From NCBI RefSeq assembly GCF_014201335.1, contig NZ_JACHEB010000004.1:496001-560000 (forward strand): DNA of 64,000 nt, written 5' to 3'. Numbering within the stretch: position 1 is the stretch's first letter; every line of letters begins with the position of its first letter. The stretch comes from Tunturiibacter gelidiferens. Its GTDB lineage: Bacteria; Acidobacteriota; Terriglobia; Terriglobales; Acidobacteriaceae. The notes below the pieces were generated by a model. The model saw only the letters and a program-made list of their open reading frames with translations, searched no databases and was not told the origin of the DNA. Of this stretch, positions 26,285 to 35,219 are shown piece after piece. The position numbers and the translations under genes are program-made.

Positions 26285-27142
26285 TTAGCCCCCGAGATCG
26301 ATGAGATTTACTTCGGCGACGGGCTGGCCGAGAAAGTTGGAGCCGAGGCGTTGGAATTTTTCGATGGAGTCGGTGGCGTAGAAGGTGCAGGTGGGTTTGG
26401 CGTCGCTGGTTCGATCGGGAAACTGCTGGGCTACGAGGGCGGCGGTGGCTCGGGCGGCGGCGTCGGCGGAGTCGATGATGGTGAGGGGGTGGCCGATGGC
26501 GTCGAGGGTTCGGTGGATGGCTTGTTCGATGAGAGGGTAGTGGGTGCAGCCGAGCAGGAGGGTTTGGGTTGCCGGGGCAGCAGCCAGGGCTTCGGTGAGG
26601 TAGATCTTCAGGACGTCATCGGTGACGGGATGGTTGGTCCAACCTTCTTCGACAAGAGGGACGAGAAGGGGACAGGCCTTTTCGCTGGCTTCGAGGCCAA
26701 GGGTGTGTAGGGCGTGGGTGTAGGCGTGGGATTGGACCGTAGCGGAGGTGGCGAGGACGAGGACGTGATGTGGGCCGACGGGGAAGCTTGAGGTGGTTAG
26801 GGCAGCTTGGGCTCCGGGTTCGACTACTCCGATGACGGGGATGGGAAGGGCTTGTTGGATGTCTTCGAGGGCCAGTGCGGTGGCGGTGTTGCAGGCGATG
26901 ACGAGGAGGTCGGCGCCCTGGGTGTGGAGGAACTTTGCGCTGGAGACGGCGTACCTTGCGACAGTCTCGCGAGACTTGGAGCCGTAGGGGAGACGGGCGG
27001 TGTCGCCGAGGAAGATGTAATGCGCGTCGGGGATGAGGGGGAGAAGCGCCCGGAGTACGGTGAGGCCGCCGAAGCCAGAGTCGAAGACGCCAATGGTGAG
27101 GGACTTTGCGGTGTTTGGTTGGGCTGAGGGGCTTTCGGTCAT
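26285..27142 (-). CDS. murI: Glutamate racemase MurI
   Basis: MurI makes D-glutamate for peptidoglycan. The 285-residue product has both catalytic cysteines, in LLVIACNTATALAL and LLLGCTHYPLI, the opening VFDSGFGGLTVLRAL, FLGDTARLPYGSKS and IGVVEPGAQAA. It is the last gene of a minus-strand set after an N-acetylmuramoyl-alanine amidase and a GerMN protein, with 21 bp separating it from the GerMN stop codon. Confidence 0.96.
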   Translation of the reverse strand: MTESPSAQPNTAKSLTIGVFDSGFGGLTVLRALLPLIPDAHYIFLGDTARLPYGSKSRETVARYAVSSAKFLHTQGADLLVIACNTATALALEDIQQALPIPVIGVVEPGAQAALTTSSFPVGPHHVLVLATSATVQSHAYTHALHTLGLEASEKACPLLVPLVEEGWTNHPVTDDVLKIYLTEALAAAPATQTLLLGCTHYPLIEQAIHRTLDAIGHPLTIIDSADAAARATAALVAQQFPDRTSDAKPTCTFYATDSIEKFQRLGSNFLGQPVAEVNLIDLGG

Positions 27143-27163
27143 GGCTGTTTTTATAGCTTTCGG

Positions 27164-27832
27164 TTATAGCTGAGGAGTTTCGGTCGGTGGGGCCGGGTGG
27201 ACGGTAGTGTCGACCGCTGGGTAGGTGCGAAGGAGGTCGGCGTGACCGGCAAGGGTGTCGTGAGGCTGGCCGTCGACGAGGAAACGGATACTGGTGACCT
27301 CGGGGAGAGCGGCATGGAGAGTGCCGATGATCGATTGCAGGGTGAGGGCTTCGACCTGAATGCCTGAGGGGTGGTTGTCTACGAAAGAGCCGCGGAGATT
27401 GACGATAGCCAACTGTCTGGCTTGCGGCGAGCTAACCGGGATAGAACTCGTTGAGGGTTTGTCGGGACCGTTGGTTGGTTCGCCGAGCAGGAAGACGTCA
27501 TCGACAGCGAGGCCGCTTTGGAGTGGATGTTTGGAGGTGGGGAGGGAGTAGGCAGAGAGGAGGTGATCGAGCAGGGTGCGGGCGCGGAGAGTGGGAGCCT
27601 GAGGCAGGGCGAGGGATTCGGTGGTTGGTGTGATGGAGGCGTCAGTGTCGTTGGCGAGGTAGAGGGTTACGTCTTCGGTGCTGGTGGCTGTGGGGGCAGC
27701 GATCGGGGTGGCGTCGTTGAGGGCGGCGAGGCGCTTGTGGGCTTGCTGGCAGCCGCGGAGCAGGAAGGCGGACATGAGGAAGATGCCGGCGAAGAGGCTC
27801 CAGAAGAGAATGCGCTGGTAGCGGGGGATCAT
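27164..27832 (-). CDS. GerMN-domain protein
   Basis: A 222-residue protein with one N-terminal membrane anchor (ILFWSLFAGIFLMSAFLLRGC) and a single GerMN (sporulation/germination-type) domain in the second half: VTLYLANDTDA, ALTLQSIIGTLHAALPEVTSIRFLVDGQPHDTLAGH. Such proteins often sit beside amidases in non-spore-formers. The start overlaps the amidase stop by four bases (ATGA), indicating translational coupling. Confidence 0.88.
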   Translation of the reverse strand: MIPRYQRILFWSLFAGIFLMSAFLLRGCQQAHKRLAALNDATPIAAPTATSTEDVTLYLANDTDASITPTTESLALPQAPTLRARTLLDHLLSAYSLPTSKHPLQSGLAVDDVFLLGEPTNGPDKPSTSSIPVSSPQARQLAIVNLRGSFVDNHPSGIQVEALTLQSIIGTLHAALPEVTSIRFLVDGQPHDTLAGHADLLRTYPAVDTTVHPAPPTETPQL

Positions 27833-28548
27833 CGAGTGACTCCGACCGGGGCGCCCAGGTTTCTGCGCCAGGTTGTGAGGCCGGTGGCGATGGCCTGGGC
27901 TATTTGCTGCTGGTAGTTGGCGTCGCTTACGGGGGTTGTGTCACCGTCGTCGGGGGTAAGGGGGGCGATCTCGATGGCGATGGCAGGGCAGGTAAAGTTG
28001 TCGAGAGGGCGAAGGGAGGCACGGGTGAGCAGGACGGGGAGCCTGGCGTGAAGGAGAGCGAGGCCGAGGGTGTTGGCTAAGGCCACGCTTTGGGGGATGG
28101 AGGCGGATTGAGCGGTGTCCCAGGGAATCGCGTGGCGGGTGTCAGCGTAGTTGTCGTCGGGCGGGGCGAGGTCGGAGGTGATGATGTGGATGCCGTTGCC
28201 GCCGGCGGTGGCGTGGAGGATGAGGCAGGCGGTTGGGTGGGAGTGGTTGGCTATTTCGGCGCGCTGGTCTGTGGTGAAGGCGGCTGAAGGGTCGGAGTCG
28301 CGGGTGGTGATGACGGAGAAGCCGCTGCTGGAGAGGACGGCGCGGAGGCGAGCGGCGAAGGAGAGAGTGACGGTCTTTTCGGGGAGATTGTCGGAGAGAC
28401 GGGCGCCGGGATCGGAGCCGCCGTGGGCTGGGTCGAGGAAGATGACGGTGCGAGGAAGGGGCTGCTGGGCTGAGACGGGAAGGGCGGCGAGGCTCGTCAG
28501 GAATGCGAGGAGGAGGCGCGCGGCGATGGGCTTAGCGGGGAGAGTCAA
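27829..28548 (-). CDS. N-acetylmuramoyl-L-alanine amidase (AmiC-like, zinc)
   Basis: A 239-residue exported amidase_3 enzyme that cuts the lactyl-Ala bond in peptidoglycan. A signal peptide (LLLAFLTSLAALPVSAQ) precedes the domain: VIFLDPAHGGSDPG (Zn His), LPEKTVTLSFAARLRAVL (Glu), LILHATAGG (His) and AIAIEIAPL (catalytic Glu). It heads an operon with GerMN and murI, a clustering that links wall hydrolysis and precursor supply. Confidence 0.9.
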   Translation of the reverse strand: MTLPAKPIAARLLLAFLTSLAALPVSAQQPLPRTVIFLDPAHGGSDPGARLSDNLPEKTVTLSFAARLRAVLSSSGFSVITTRDSDPSAAFTTDQRAEIANHSHPTACLILHATAGGNGIHIITSDLAPPDDNYADTRHAIPWDTAQSASIPQSVALANTLGLALLHARLPVLLTRASLRPLDNFTCPAIAIEIAPLTPDDGDTTPVSDANYQQQIAQAIATGLTTWRRNLGAPVGVTR

Positions 28549-28645
28549 GGGATAGTGTGTGGTCGCGGGTTTGATTGTAAATGGCGGATAAGGATGTGTG
28601 GGTTACCGTCAGAAGTGATGCGTGGGAAGACCAAAGCGAAATCCA

Positions 28646-28708
28646 AGGGTTTCTCCACTGCGGCGCTCACGATGAGACTGTGAGCGCCTTCGGTTGAGAT
28701 GACGGTTT
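28646..28708 (+). repeat. Dispersed stem-loop repeat, copy 2
   Basis: AGGGTTTCTCCACTGC leads into a perfect 9-bp stem GGCGCTCAC (28662-28670) with GTGAGCGCC (28680-28688) around GATGAGACT, followed by CTTCGGTTGAGATGACGG. Flanks and loop match copy 1 at 23556; the stem arms differ but both remain paired. Confidence 0.78.
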
Positions 28709-28782
28709 CTGATTTCACGCGGAGAGAAAAACGCCCGACACCATCCTCTGAAGTGGGTTTCCTGTCTTGTAAGGCGGGTTAG

Positions 28783-30195
28783 TTAGTCGAGGGCGTAGAT
28801 GGCAAGGCCGCTGAGGAGTTTGGGGTAGAAGTCGGTGGATTTTTGGGGCATGACGTCGCCGGAGAGCGAGATGTCGCGGAGTTGGTCGAGGGTGATTGGC
28901 TTGATGAGGAAGGCGATGTCGGCATCGCCGCTGGTGACCAGAGCGGTGGCTTCGGAGGCCTCGCGGATGTAGCGGACGTTGCCGAGGCGGGTGATGGTGT
29001 CCTGATCGAGGCCGAGGAGCTTGTCGAGGATGATGGAGTGGAGCTGGACGACGTCGAGCTGCGCCTGGCGAGGTGAGATGCCTTTGAGGGCTTGCGCGAT
29101 AACGTCGGGCTTTGGAGTCATGAGATAGTTGCCGTCGCCGGTTGCGGCGAGGAAGGCGGTGCCGTGGGTGGTGTTGAGGGCGGCTAGATCGGGGCTGTCG
29201 AGCTCTTTGACGTTAAAGAAAGCGCTGGCTTTGGTGACGAAGTCGGGCGAACTGAAGCTGGGCAGGCCGTGGACGACGCGATGAGTGGGCAGGATGGTGA
29301 TTCCGGGGGCGTCCATGTTAACGAAGGTCATCATCATGGCTGCTTCGGGGAAGGCGGGGGTGGGAAGGGTGGAGCGGGTGTCTCCGTCGGCGATGACCGA
29401 GGGTGAGCCGTCCTCGTCGCCGGGGATGGGTTGTTTGAATGGGAGTTTGAGTTGGGCAGAACGCTCCTTAGCGTAGGCGACGGAGGTCTCGTAGCGGTGA
29501 TGGCCGTCGGCGATGATGAGCTTTTTGTCCGCCATGGCTGTGAGGAGCAGATTGATGATGCCGGGATCGGAGATCTTCCAGAGGCGGTGGACGACGTTGT
29601 ACTCGTCGGTGATGGCGAGGTCGGCTGGGGCGGTGTCCGGGCCATTGGGGCCGCTGGCGCCGAAAATTAGTTTTTCAGCGGTGAAGGCGGGGTCGGAGTA
29701 GAGCATGTAAATCTGCTCGCAGTAGGCGCGGGTGGCCTTGAAGAGGGCGAGGCGGTCGGACTTGTGCTTGGGGAAGGTCTGCTCGTGGCGGTAGACGACT
29801 TTGTCGGCGTAGTCATAGAGGTGGCCGAGGGCGATGAAGCCGCGGCGTTCGCGGGTTTCGCTCGTGCCAGGAACTTCGTAGGTCTGGGAGTAGCCGTAGA
29901 CGGCAGGTTCGGACTCTTCGGCGAGGACGCGGTCGTGGCGCCAGTCGCGGAGGGTTTCGGCGGCGCGGGTGTAGACGTTGTGTGCCTGCTCGCCTGCAGG
30001 GAGGAAGTCCTGGGGATCGGTATCGCCGGGCTCGTGTTTGCCGAGAATGACGCGGATGAGATTGTAGGGGCTGGCTTCGTAGTAGCGCTGCTGCATGGCC
30101 GGGGTGATCTTATCGTAGGGCTGGGTGACGACGTCTTCCATGTTGACGCGGGCGGGGTCGTAACGGAGGGCGCGGAAAGGGTAGAGACGGGCCAT
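28783..30195 (-). CDS. DUF1015-family protein
   Basis: A 470-residue protein from the ATG at 30195 (MARLYPFRALRYDPARVNMEDVVTQPYD). DUF1015 hallmarks are YNLIRVILGK, RRGFIALGHLYDYA, VYRHEQTFPKHKSDRL, ADGHHRYETS and the C-terminal hydrophobic end. The family is widespread in soil bacteria, archaea and plants, and occasionally sits near SerA/SerC genes, but its biochemistry is uncharacterised. The frame stays open to 30345 with no family signal. Confidence 0.9.
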   Translation of the reverse strand: MARLYPFRALRYDPARVNMEDVVTQPYDKITPAMQQRYYEASPYNLIRVILGKHEPGDTDPQDFLPAGEQAHNVYTRAAETLRDWRHDRVLAEESEPAVYGYSQTYEVPGTSETRERRGFIALGHLYDYADKVVYRHEQTFPKHKSDRLALFKATRAYCEQIYMLYSDPAFTAEKLIFGASGPNGPDTAPADLAITDEYNVVHRLWKISDPGIINLLLTAMADKKLIIADGHHRYETSVAYAKERSAQLKLPFKQPIPGDEDGSPSVIADGDTRSTLPTPAFPEAAMMMTFVNMDAPGITILPTHRVVHGLPSFSSPDFVTKASAFFNVKELDSPDLAALNTTHGTAFLAATGDGNYLMTPKPDVIAQALKGISPRQAQLDVVQLHSIILDKLLGLDQDTITRLGNVRYIREASEATALVTSGDADIAFLIKPITLDQLRDISLSGDVMPQKSTDFYPKLLSGLAIYALD

Positions 30196-30476
30196 GCTTC
30201 GAGGTTTCTCCAGACTTGGGATATGAGGTGATTGTACGGGTTGGAGTGTGAAAGACAGAGGAAGAAGGGTTAGGTCGAATCCGGAAGCGCACGGAGAACG
30301 TTGAGGAGACAGAAGTACGACGTTCTCACAAGGAAATGATGACAAAAGGGGTTGACACGGGGTCTATTATCTTCAGAACGCAAGAACTGATGGACTTTAG
30401 CGGTCTGGGTAAGTTGACTATCGCGGAGACGATGTGAAGTCCTCACTGAGGTTACGACTGATTGTCGTGAGGACAC

Positions 30477-31607
30477 ATGGGTGCCAAGATGGAAATCAAC
30501 ACGCGAAACAGAGTGGATGAGGGTAGTAGGCTGAGAGGTTCGCAGTCAGGCCGGCGGATAGCGCGGCGAGCTATCTGGGTTGTTGCGACGTTGCTCTGGG
30601 TGGGGCTATGGGCTTCGGCAGGGAGCGGAGTTTGCGGTGCGCAGGAGCAGGAGAATCCGCTGGATGTAGTGCATACGCCAACGCCTCCTCCACCGCCGAA
30701 AACGCCAGAAGAAAAAAAACCTGTCATTGAAGGAGCGGCAAATGCAGCTGCGCTGGCAACCTCGAGGCGTGACGCGCGCATTCGTGTGGACGTGAATCTG
30801 GTGCTGATTCCCGCGACCGTGACCGATCCGATGAACCGTTTGGTCACGGGGTTGGAGAAGGAAAACTTTGAAGTCTACGACAACAACATAGGGCAGGTGA
30901 TTAAGAGCTTTTCGACGCAGGACGCGCCGGTGACGATCGGGGTCATCTTCGACCTGAGCGGAAGTATGTCGTCGAAGTTTGTGCGGGCGCGGAAGGCGTT
31001 GAGTGAGTTTTTGAGGACGTCGAATCCACAGGATGAGTTTTTTGTGGTGGGCTTCAACGATCGGCCAGCCGTGATTGTGGACTACACGTCGGATGTGGAC
31101 GACGTCGAGGCGCGGATGGTGATGTTGAAGCCGGAGAATCGGACGGCGTTGATCGATGCGATCTATCTTGGCGTGGATAAATTGAAGCAGGCGAAGTATG
31201 AACGCAAGGCGTTGCTGATCATCTCCGATGGGGGGGACAACCGGAGCCGCTATACCGAAGGCGAGTTGCGGCGGGTGGTGCGGGAAAGCGATGTTCAGAT
31301 ATATTCGATCGGTATCTTCGACCAGTATGCCCCGACGACCGAGGAGCAGCTAGGGCCGCTTCTGCTGACTGATATCTGCGACATGACAGGGGGACGGATG
31401 TTCCGGGTGTCGGAACTAGGGGACCTGGGGGATATTGCTTCACGGATCAGTGCCGAGCTGAGAAATGAATATGTGATTGGGTATCGGCCTTCTGAGGTGA
31501 AGCAGGATGGAAACTGGCGTAAATTGAAGATACGACTCGTTCCGCCGCCAGGGCTTCCAAACCTGACGGTACATAATCGCCAGGGGTACTATGCACCTTC
31601 GCAGTAA
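30477..31607 (+). CDS. VWFA-related secreted protein, first of a tandem pair
   Basis: A 376-residue exported protein of the acidobacterial VWFA-related type (TIGR03436-like). After an N-terminal membrane segment (WVVATLLWVGLWASAG), a Pro-rich linker and VDVNLVLIPATVTDPMNRLV, the MIDAS motif DLSGSMSSKFV and the metal Thr/Asp further on form an adhesion-like VWA fold (about 130-345). It ends ELRNEYVIGYRPSE and TVHNRQGYYAP, a pattern common to the family. The following VWA gene starts before this one stops (17-bp overlap), so both are cotranslated. Confidence 0.9.
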   Translation: MGAKMEINTRNRVDEGSRLRGSQSGRRIARRAIWVVATLLWVGLWASAGSGVCGAQEQENPLDVVHTPTPPPPPKTPEEKKPVIEGAANAAALATSRRDARIRVDVNLVLIPATVTDPMNRLVTGLEKENFEVYDNNIGQVIKSFSTQDAPVTIGVIFDLSGSMSSKFVRARKALSEFLRTSNPQDEFFVVGFNDRPAVIVDYTSDVDDVEARMVMLKPENRTALIDAIYLGVDKLKQAKYERKALLIISDGGDNRSRYTEGELRRVVRESDVQIYSIGIFDQYAPTTEEQLGPLLLTDICDMTGGRMFRVSELGDLGDIASRISAELRNEYVIGYRPSEVKQDGNWRKLKIRLVPPPGLPNLTVHNRQGYYAPSQ

Positions 31608-32739
31608 GAGTTTTTCATTGGGTATGGCCGCCGCGGGGTGGTTGGCGCTGCTGCCGGGTGGGGTGGGCGGATGGGCCCAGACGTCTCCACAGACAGCCGC
31701 GAAACAACGGCCCGCATCGCAACAGCCTTCGCTGACTATCGATCGCGATCCTGTGGCTTCGCCGGATCCAGACGCGCCTGCGCAGAGCCAGACTGGCGCG
31801 CCGCAGGGTGTGGGAGCCGGTGGCGCAATCTCTCGTGAGGGCGGCAAGTACACGCTGCGACAGGATGCTTACGAAGTCCGGTTGAACGCGACTGTGCTCG
31901 ATGGGAGCGGACGCTCGGTTCAGACGCTGGATAAGGACGCGTTTCACATTTATGAAGATGGCGTACCGCAGACGATCAACTCGTTTCGGCATGAGGATTT
32001 GCCGGTTTCGCTGGGGCTGCTGATCGATAGTTCAGGATCGATGTATGACAAGCGGGTTTCGGTGGATAAGGCCTCGCTGGATTTTGTAAAGCTGTCGAAT
32101 CCGGAAGATGAAGAGTTTCTGGTTGACTTCTCGTGGGAGGCGTTCATCGACCAGGACTTTACGAACAATATCGACAAGCTGCAACAAGGGTTGGGATATA
32201 TCAAGTCAAGCGGTGGAACGGCGATCTACGATGCGCTGGTGGCTTCTGCGGACTATTTAAGCAAGAACGCGAAACATCCGAAGCAGGTGCTGCTTGTGAT
32301 TACGGATGGCGAAGACAACGCCTCGAGCGCGACACTGGAACAGACGATTCGGAGGATTCAGGATCTGGATGGGCCGGTGATCTACTGCGTGGGATTGTTG
32401 TTTGGCGACGATACCGATAAACGCGAATCGCGGCATGCGCGCAGAGTTTTGGAGACTCTCGCGGAACAGACGGGCGGAGCGGCGTACTTTCCGAAGTCGG
32501 TGAGAGAAGTGGATGCGATTGCTGCGGAAGTGGCGCAGGATATTCGCACCCAGTACACGATCTCGTATCACTCGACGAAATCGCCCACGCTGGGCGGGTA
32601 TCGTGAGGTGCACGTAGAGGCGAAGTCGAAGAACTTCGGGAGGCTTTCGGTGCGGACGCGAACAGGGTACTACCCGAGAGTGGTCGCGGATGCGAGCAAA
32701 GGCGCCAGCGCGGGTTTTAGTGCAGGGAGCAAGCCTTGA
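31591..32739 (+). CDS. VWFA-related secreted protein, second of a tandem pair
   Basis: A 382-residue relative of the upstream VWA protein. Signal peptide (MAAAGWLALLPGGVGGWAQ), a long Ser/Ala/Pro-rich linker, the domain opening RLNATVLDGSGRSVQTLDKDAFHIYEDG, MIDAS residues DSSGSMYDKRV, SGGTAIYDALVASADY and VITDGEDN, then DIRTQYTISYHSTK and GRLSVRTRTGYYP. The start lies inside the end of the first gene. The two proteins likely work outside the inner membrane as a pair; ligand unknown. Confidence 0.9.
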   Translation: MHLRSKSFSLGMAAAGWLALLPGGVGGWAQTSPQTAAKQRPASQQPSLTIDRDPVASPDPDAPAQSQTGAPQGVGAGGAISREGGKYTLRQDAYEVRLNATVLDGSGRSVQTLDKDAFHIYEDGVPQTINSFRHEDLPVSLGLLIDSSGSMYDKRVSVDKASLDFVKLSNPEDEEFLVDFSWEAFIDQDFTNNIDKLQQGLGYIKSSGGTAIYDALVASADYLSKNAKHPKQVLLVITDGEDNASSATLEQTIRRIQDLDGPVIYCVGLLFGDDTDKRESRHARRVLETLAEQTGGAAYFPKSVREVDAIAAEVAQDIRTQYTISYHSTKSPTLGGYREVHVEAKSKNFGRLSVRTRTGYYPRVVADASKGASAGFSAGSKP

Positions 32740-32961
32740 TCGGGTAGAGGCTATCAGCTGCAAGGTCCGGGCTGGAAAATCTTCTCTTCCTCAATTCTTT
32801 TAGATGGCAGTGTTTACCCTTTAGCGGGGGTACATCCACTACTTCAGAACTGCTGGCTTCAGAAAAGAGATTCTGATGCTTGCAGGAAAGGTATGGTCGT
32901 GAAGTGAGATGATGTCGAAGGCTTCCAGAAGGAGGTCCCAGGAAAGGCAGAGGGTTGGTTG

Positions 32962-33888
32962 ATGAAGGTTGTGGAGAGCATATTGGAGCTGGTGGGGCAG
33001 ACGCCGATGGTGCGGTTGCGGCGACTTGAGTCAGGAAGCGGCAGTGAGAACTGCGCGGAGATCTGGGCAAAGTTGGAGTATTTGAATCCTGGTGGAAGTA
33101 TTAAGGACAGGGCGGCGTTAGGGATTGTGCTGGATGCGGAGCGCCGCGGAGTGTTGAAGCCGGGCGGAACGATCGTAGAGGCGACAGCGGGGAATACAGG
33201 CGTTGGGTTGGCGCTGATTGGCGTAAATCGCGGATACAAGGTGATGCTGTATGTGCCGGAGCAGTTTGCCGAGGAGAAGTGCAAGCTGATGCGTGGGCTC
33301 GGGGCGACGGTGGTGCGGACGCCAGAGGATGAGGGCATGGCAGGCGCGATTCGAAGGGCGCTGCAATTCGAAAAAGAGACGCCGGGAGCGTTCGCTGCGC
33401 TGCAATTTGAGAATCCGGCGAATCCTGATTTCCATGAGGAGACGACGGCGGTCGAGATCTGGGAGCAGATGGAAGGCCGCGTGGACGCCTGGGTTTCGGG
33501 AGTGGGCTCGGCGGGAACATTTACCGGGGTGGCTCGGTTTTTCAAGAAGAAGCGAGCGGAGACTTTGACCGTTGCCGTGGAGCCACAGGGCAGTGTGCTG
33601 GAAGGCGGAGAGCCGGGACCGCATAAGGTGGAGGGTATCGGGGTTTCATTTATTCCTGCAACGTTTGACCGCTCCGTATGTGATCGCGTGATGATGGTGA
33701 TGGATGAGCCGGCGTTGGAGATGGTTAGGCGGTTGGCTGCGGAAGAGGGTGTGTTCGCGGGGTCCAGCGCAGGTGCGATGTTGTGCGCGACAGTTGACGT
33801 GGCGAAAGAACTTGGAAGAGGCAAGAGAGTGGTGACGGTGATCCCGGATTCGGCGGAGCGGTATCTGTCAAAGGGTCTGTTGGATTGA
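32962..33888 (+). CDS. Cysteine synthase/cystathionine beta-synthase family PLP enzyme
   Basis: A 308-residue fold-type II PLP enzyme with the lysine in NPGGSIKDRAAL (about K46), the phosphate loop EATAGNTGVGLA, and SAGTFTGVARFF. It makes cysteine from O-acetylserine and sulfide or cystathionine from serine and homocysteine. Directly followed (40 bp) by a gamma-family Cys/Met enzyme, which fits transsulfuration in the MccA/MccB style. The product is too short for a CBS regulatory domain. The ATG at 32962 is preferred to a TTG three bases upstream. Confidence 0.9.
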   Translation: MKVVESILELVGQTPMVRLRRLESGSGSENCAEIWAKLEYLNPGGSIKDRAALGIVLDAERRGVLKPGGTIVEATAGNTGVGLALIGVNRGYKVMLYVPEQFAEEKCKLMRGLGATVVRTPEDEGMAGAIRRALQFEKETPGAFAALQFENPANPDFHEETTAVEIWEQMEGRVDAWVSGVGSAGTFTGVARFFKKKRAETLTVAVEPQGSVLEGGEPGPHKVEGIGVSFIPATFDRSVCDRVMMVMDEPALEMVRRLAAEEGVFAGSSAGAMLCATVDVAKELGRGKRVVTVIPDSAERYLSKGLLD

Positions 33889-33928
33889 TTTTTCAGATTT
33901 GAATTGATTGTGATTGTTGAGGTTACAA

Positions 33929-35089
33929 ATGAAGGAAATGAAGAAACGACCTGGATTTGCAACGCGGGCGATCCATGATGGGCAGGCTCCGGATGAGTTG
34001 ACCGGGGCGGTGAATGTACCGATCTATCTGACCTCGACGTATCAGCAGGAGGAGATCGGGAAGAACAAAGGGCATGAGTATGCGCGGCTGACTAACCCTA
34101 CGCGGGATGCGTTGGAGGTGAGTCTGTGCTCTTTGGAGGGCGGAACGAGTGCTCACGTGTTCGGCAGTGGAATGGCTGCGATTACGGCGTTGTGCACGAT
34201 GATGAAGTCGGGCGACCACGTGGTCTGCTCGGACAACGTGTACGGCGGGACTGGACGCTTGTTCGACAAAGTACTGACGAACTATGGGCTGACCTTTACC
34301 TACGTCGACACGAGTGTGGCGGAGAATGTAGCTGCTGCGATCACGCCGGCGACGAAGTTGGTCCATATCGAGACGCCGACGAATCCGATGATGTCGCTGA
34401 CGGATATTGAGGCTGTGGCGAAGATCTGTCATGCGAAGGGTGTGGAGTTGAGTGTCGACAATACGTTCCTGTCCCCGTATCTGCAGCAGCCGATCGCGCT
34501 GGGAGCAGATATCGTGATGCACTCGACGACGAAGTTTTTGAATGGCCACTCGGATGGGCTGGGCGGTGTGCTGGTTTGCACGAAGCCGGAACACGCGGAA
34601 ACGTTTCGGTTCGTGCAGAAGTGTACAGGCGGAATCATGTCACCGTTTGAAAGTTATCTGCTGCTGCGCGGGGTGAAGACCCTGGCTGTGCGGATGAAGC
34701 AGCATGATGCAAACGGGCGCGTGGTTGCGGATTTCTTAAAGAGCCATGCGAAGGTCCAACAGGTGTTTTATCCAGGATTGGCGGAGCATCCCCAACACGA
34801 ACTGGCGAAGCGACAGCAGAATGGATTTGGGTCAATGATCTCGATGGAACTGGGGTCGCTGAAAAATGCGAATGCATTTGCCAAGACGTTGCGCCTCGGA
34901 CTGCTCGCGGAGTCGTTGGGAGGAGTAGAGACGCTGATCTGTCATCCGGCCACTATGACGCATGCTGCGGTGGGAGCGGAGGGTCGCGCGCGTCTGGGGA
35001 TTACAGATGGATTGATGCGGGTTTCGGTGGGGATTGAGGATGTGGAAGATATCGTCGCGGATCTAGGACAGGCTTTGGATCAAATTTAG
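33929..35089 (+). CDS. Cystathionine gamma-synthase/gamma-lyase (Cys/Met PLP family)
   Basis: A 386-residue fold-type I PLP enzyme: YARLTNPTRDALE, FGSGMAAITAL, ETPTNPMMSLTDIEAVA, SVDNTF, and the lysine motif STTKFLNGHSDGLGG. These features are shared by MetB and gamma-lyase. GAGG precedes the ATG at 33929. Beside the CysK/CBS-like gene, the pair could form cystathionine or cleave it; direction cannot be settled from sequence. Confidence 0.92.
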   Translation: MKEMKKRPGFATRAIHDGQAPDELTGAVNVPIYLTSTYQQEEIGKNKGHEYARLTNPTRDALEVSLCSLEGGTSAHVFGSGMAAITALCTMMKSGDHVVCSDNVYGGTGRLFDKVLTNYGLTFTYVDTSVAENVAAAITPATKLVHIETPTNPMMSLTDIEAVAKICHAKGVELSVDNTFLSPYLQQPIALGADIVMHSTTKFLNGHSDGLGGVLVCTKPEHAETFRFVQKCTGGIMSPFESYLLLRGVKTLAVRMKQHDANGRVVADFLKSHAKVQQVFYPGLAEHPQHELAKRQQNGFGSMISMELGSLKNANAFAKTLRLGLLAESLGGVETLICHPATMTHAAVGAEGRARLGITDGLMRVSVGIEDVEDIVADLGQALDQI

Positions 35090-35110
35090 GTCTTTTTGAT
35101 TTGAACTGCA

Positions 35111-35145
35111 GGGCGCGGGCTTAAGGGTCCGCGCTCTTCTTGTTG
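35111..35145 (+). terminator. Probable terminator after the Cys/Met PLP gene
   Basis: GGGCGCGG and CCGCGCTC form an 8-bp stem with one G-U wobble around an A/G-rich loop, then TTCTTGTTG. It lies about 20 bp after the stop codon. Confidence 0.5.
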
Positions 35146-35219
35146 TAGTGAGCGACGTGCCAGAGTATGCATGGATGTGATACATGTATTAGCGCAGGTT
35201 ATAAAGCTTTGGAGGGTGC

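Noticed and set aside
30352..30370. TTGACA and TATTAT words before the first VWA gene
   Set aside because: Only 7 bp apart, far too close for a sigma-70 promoter.
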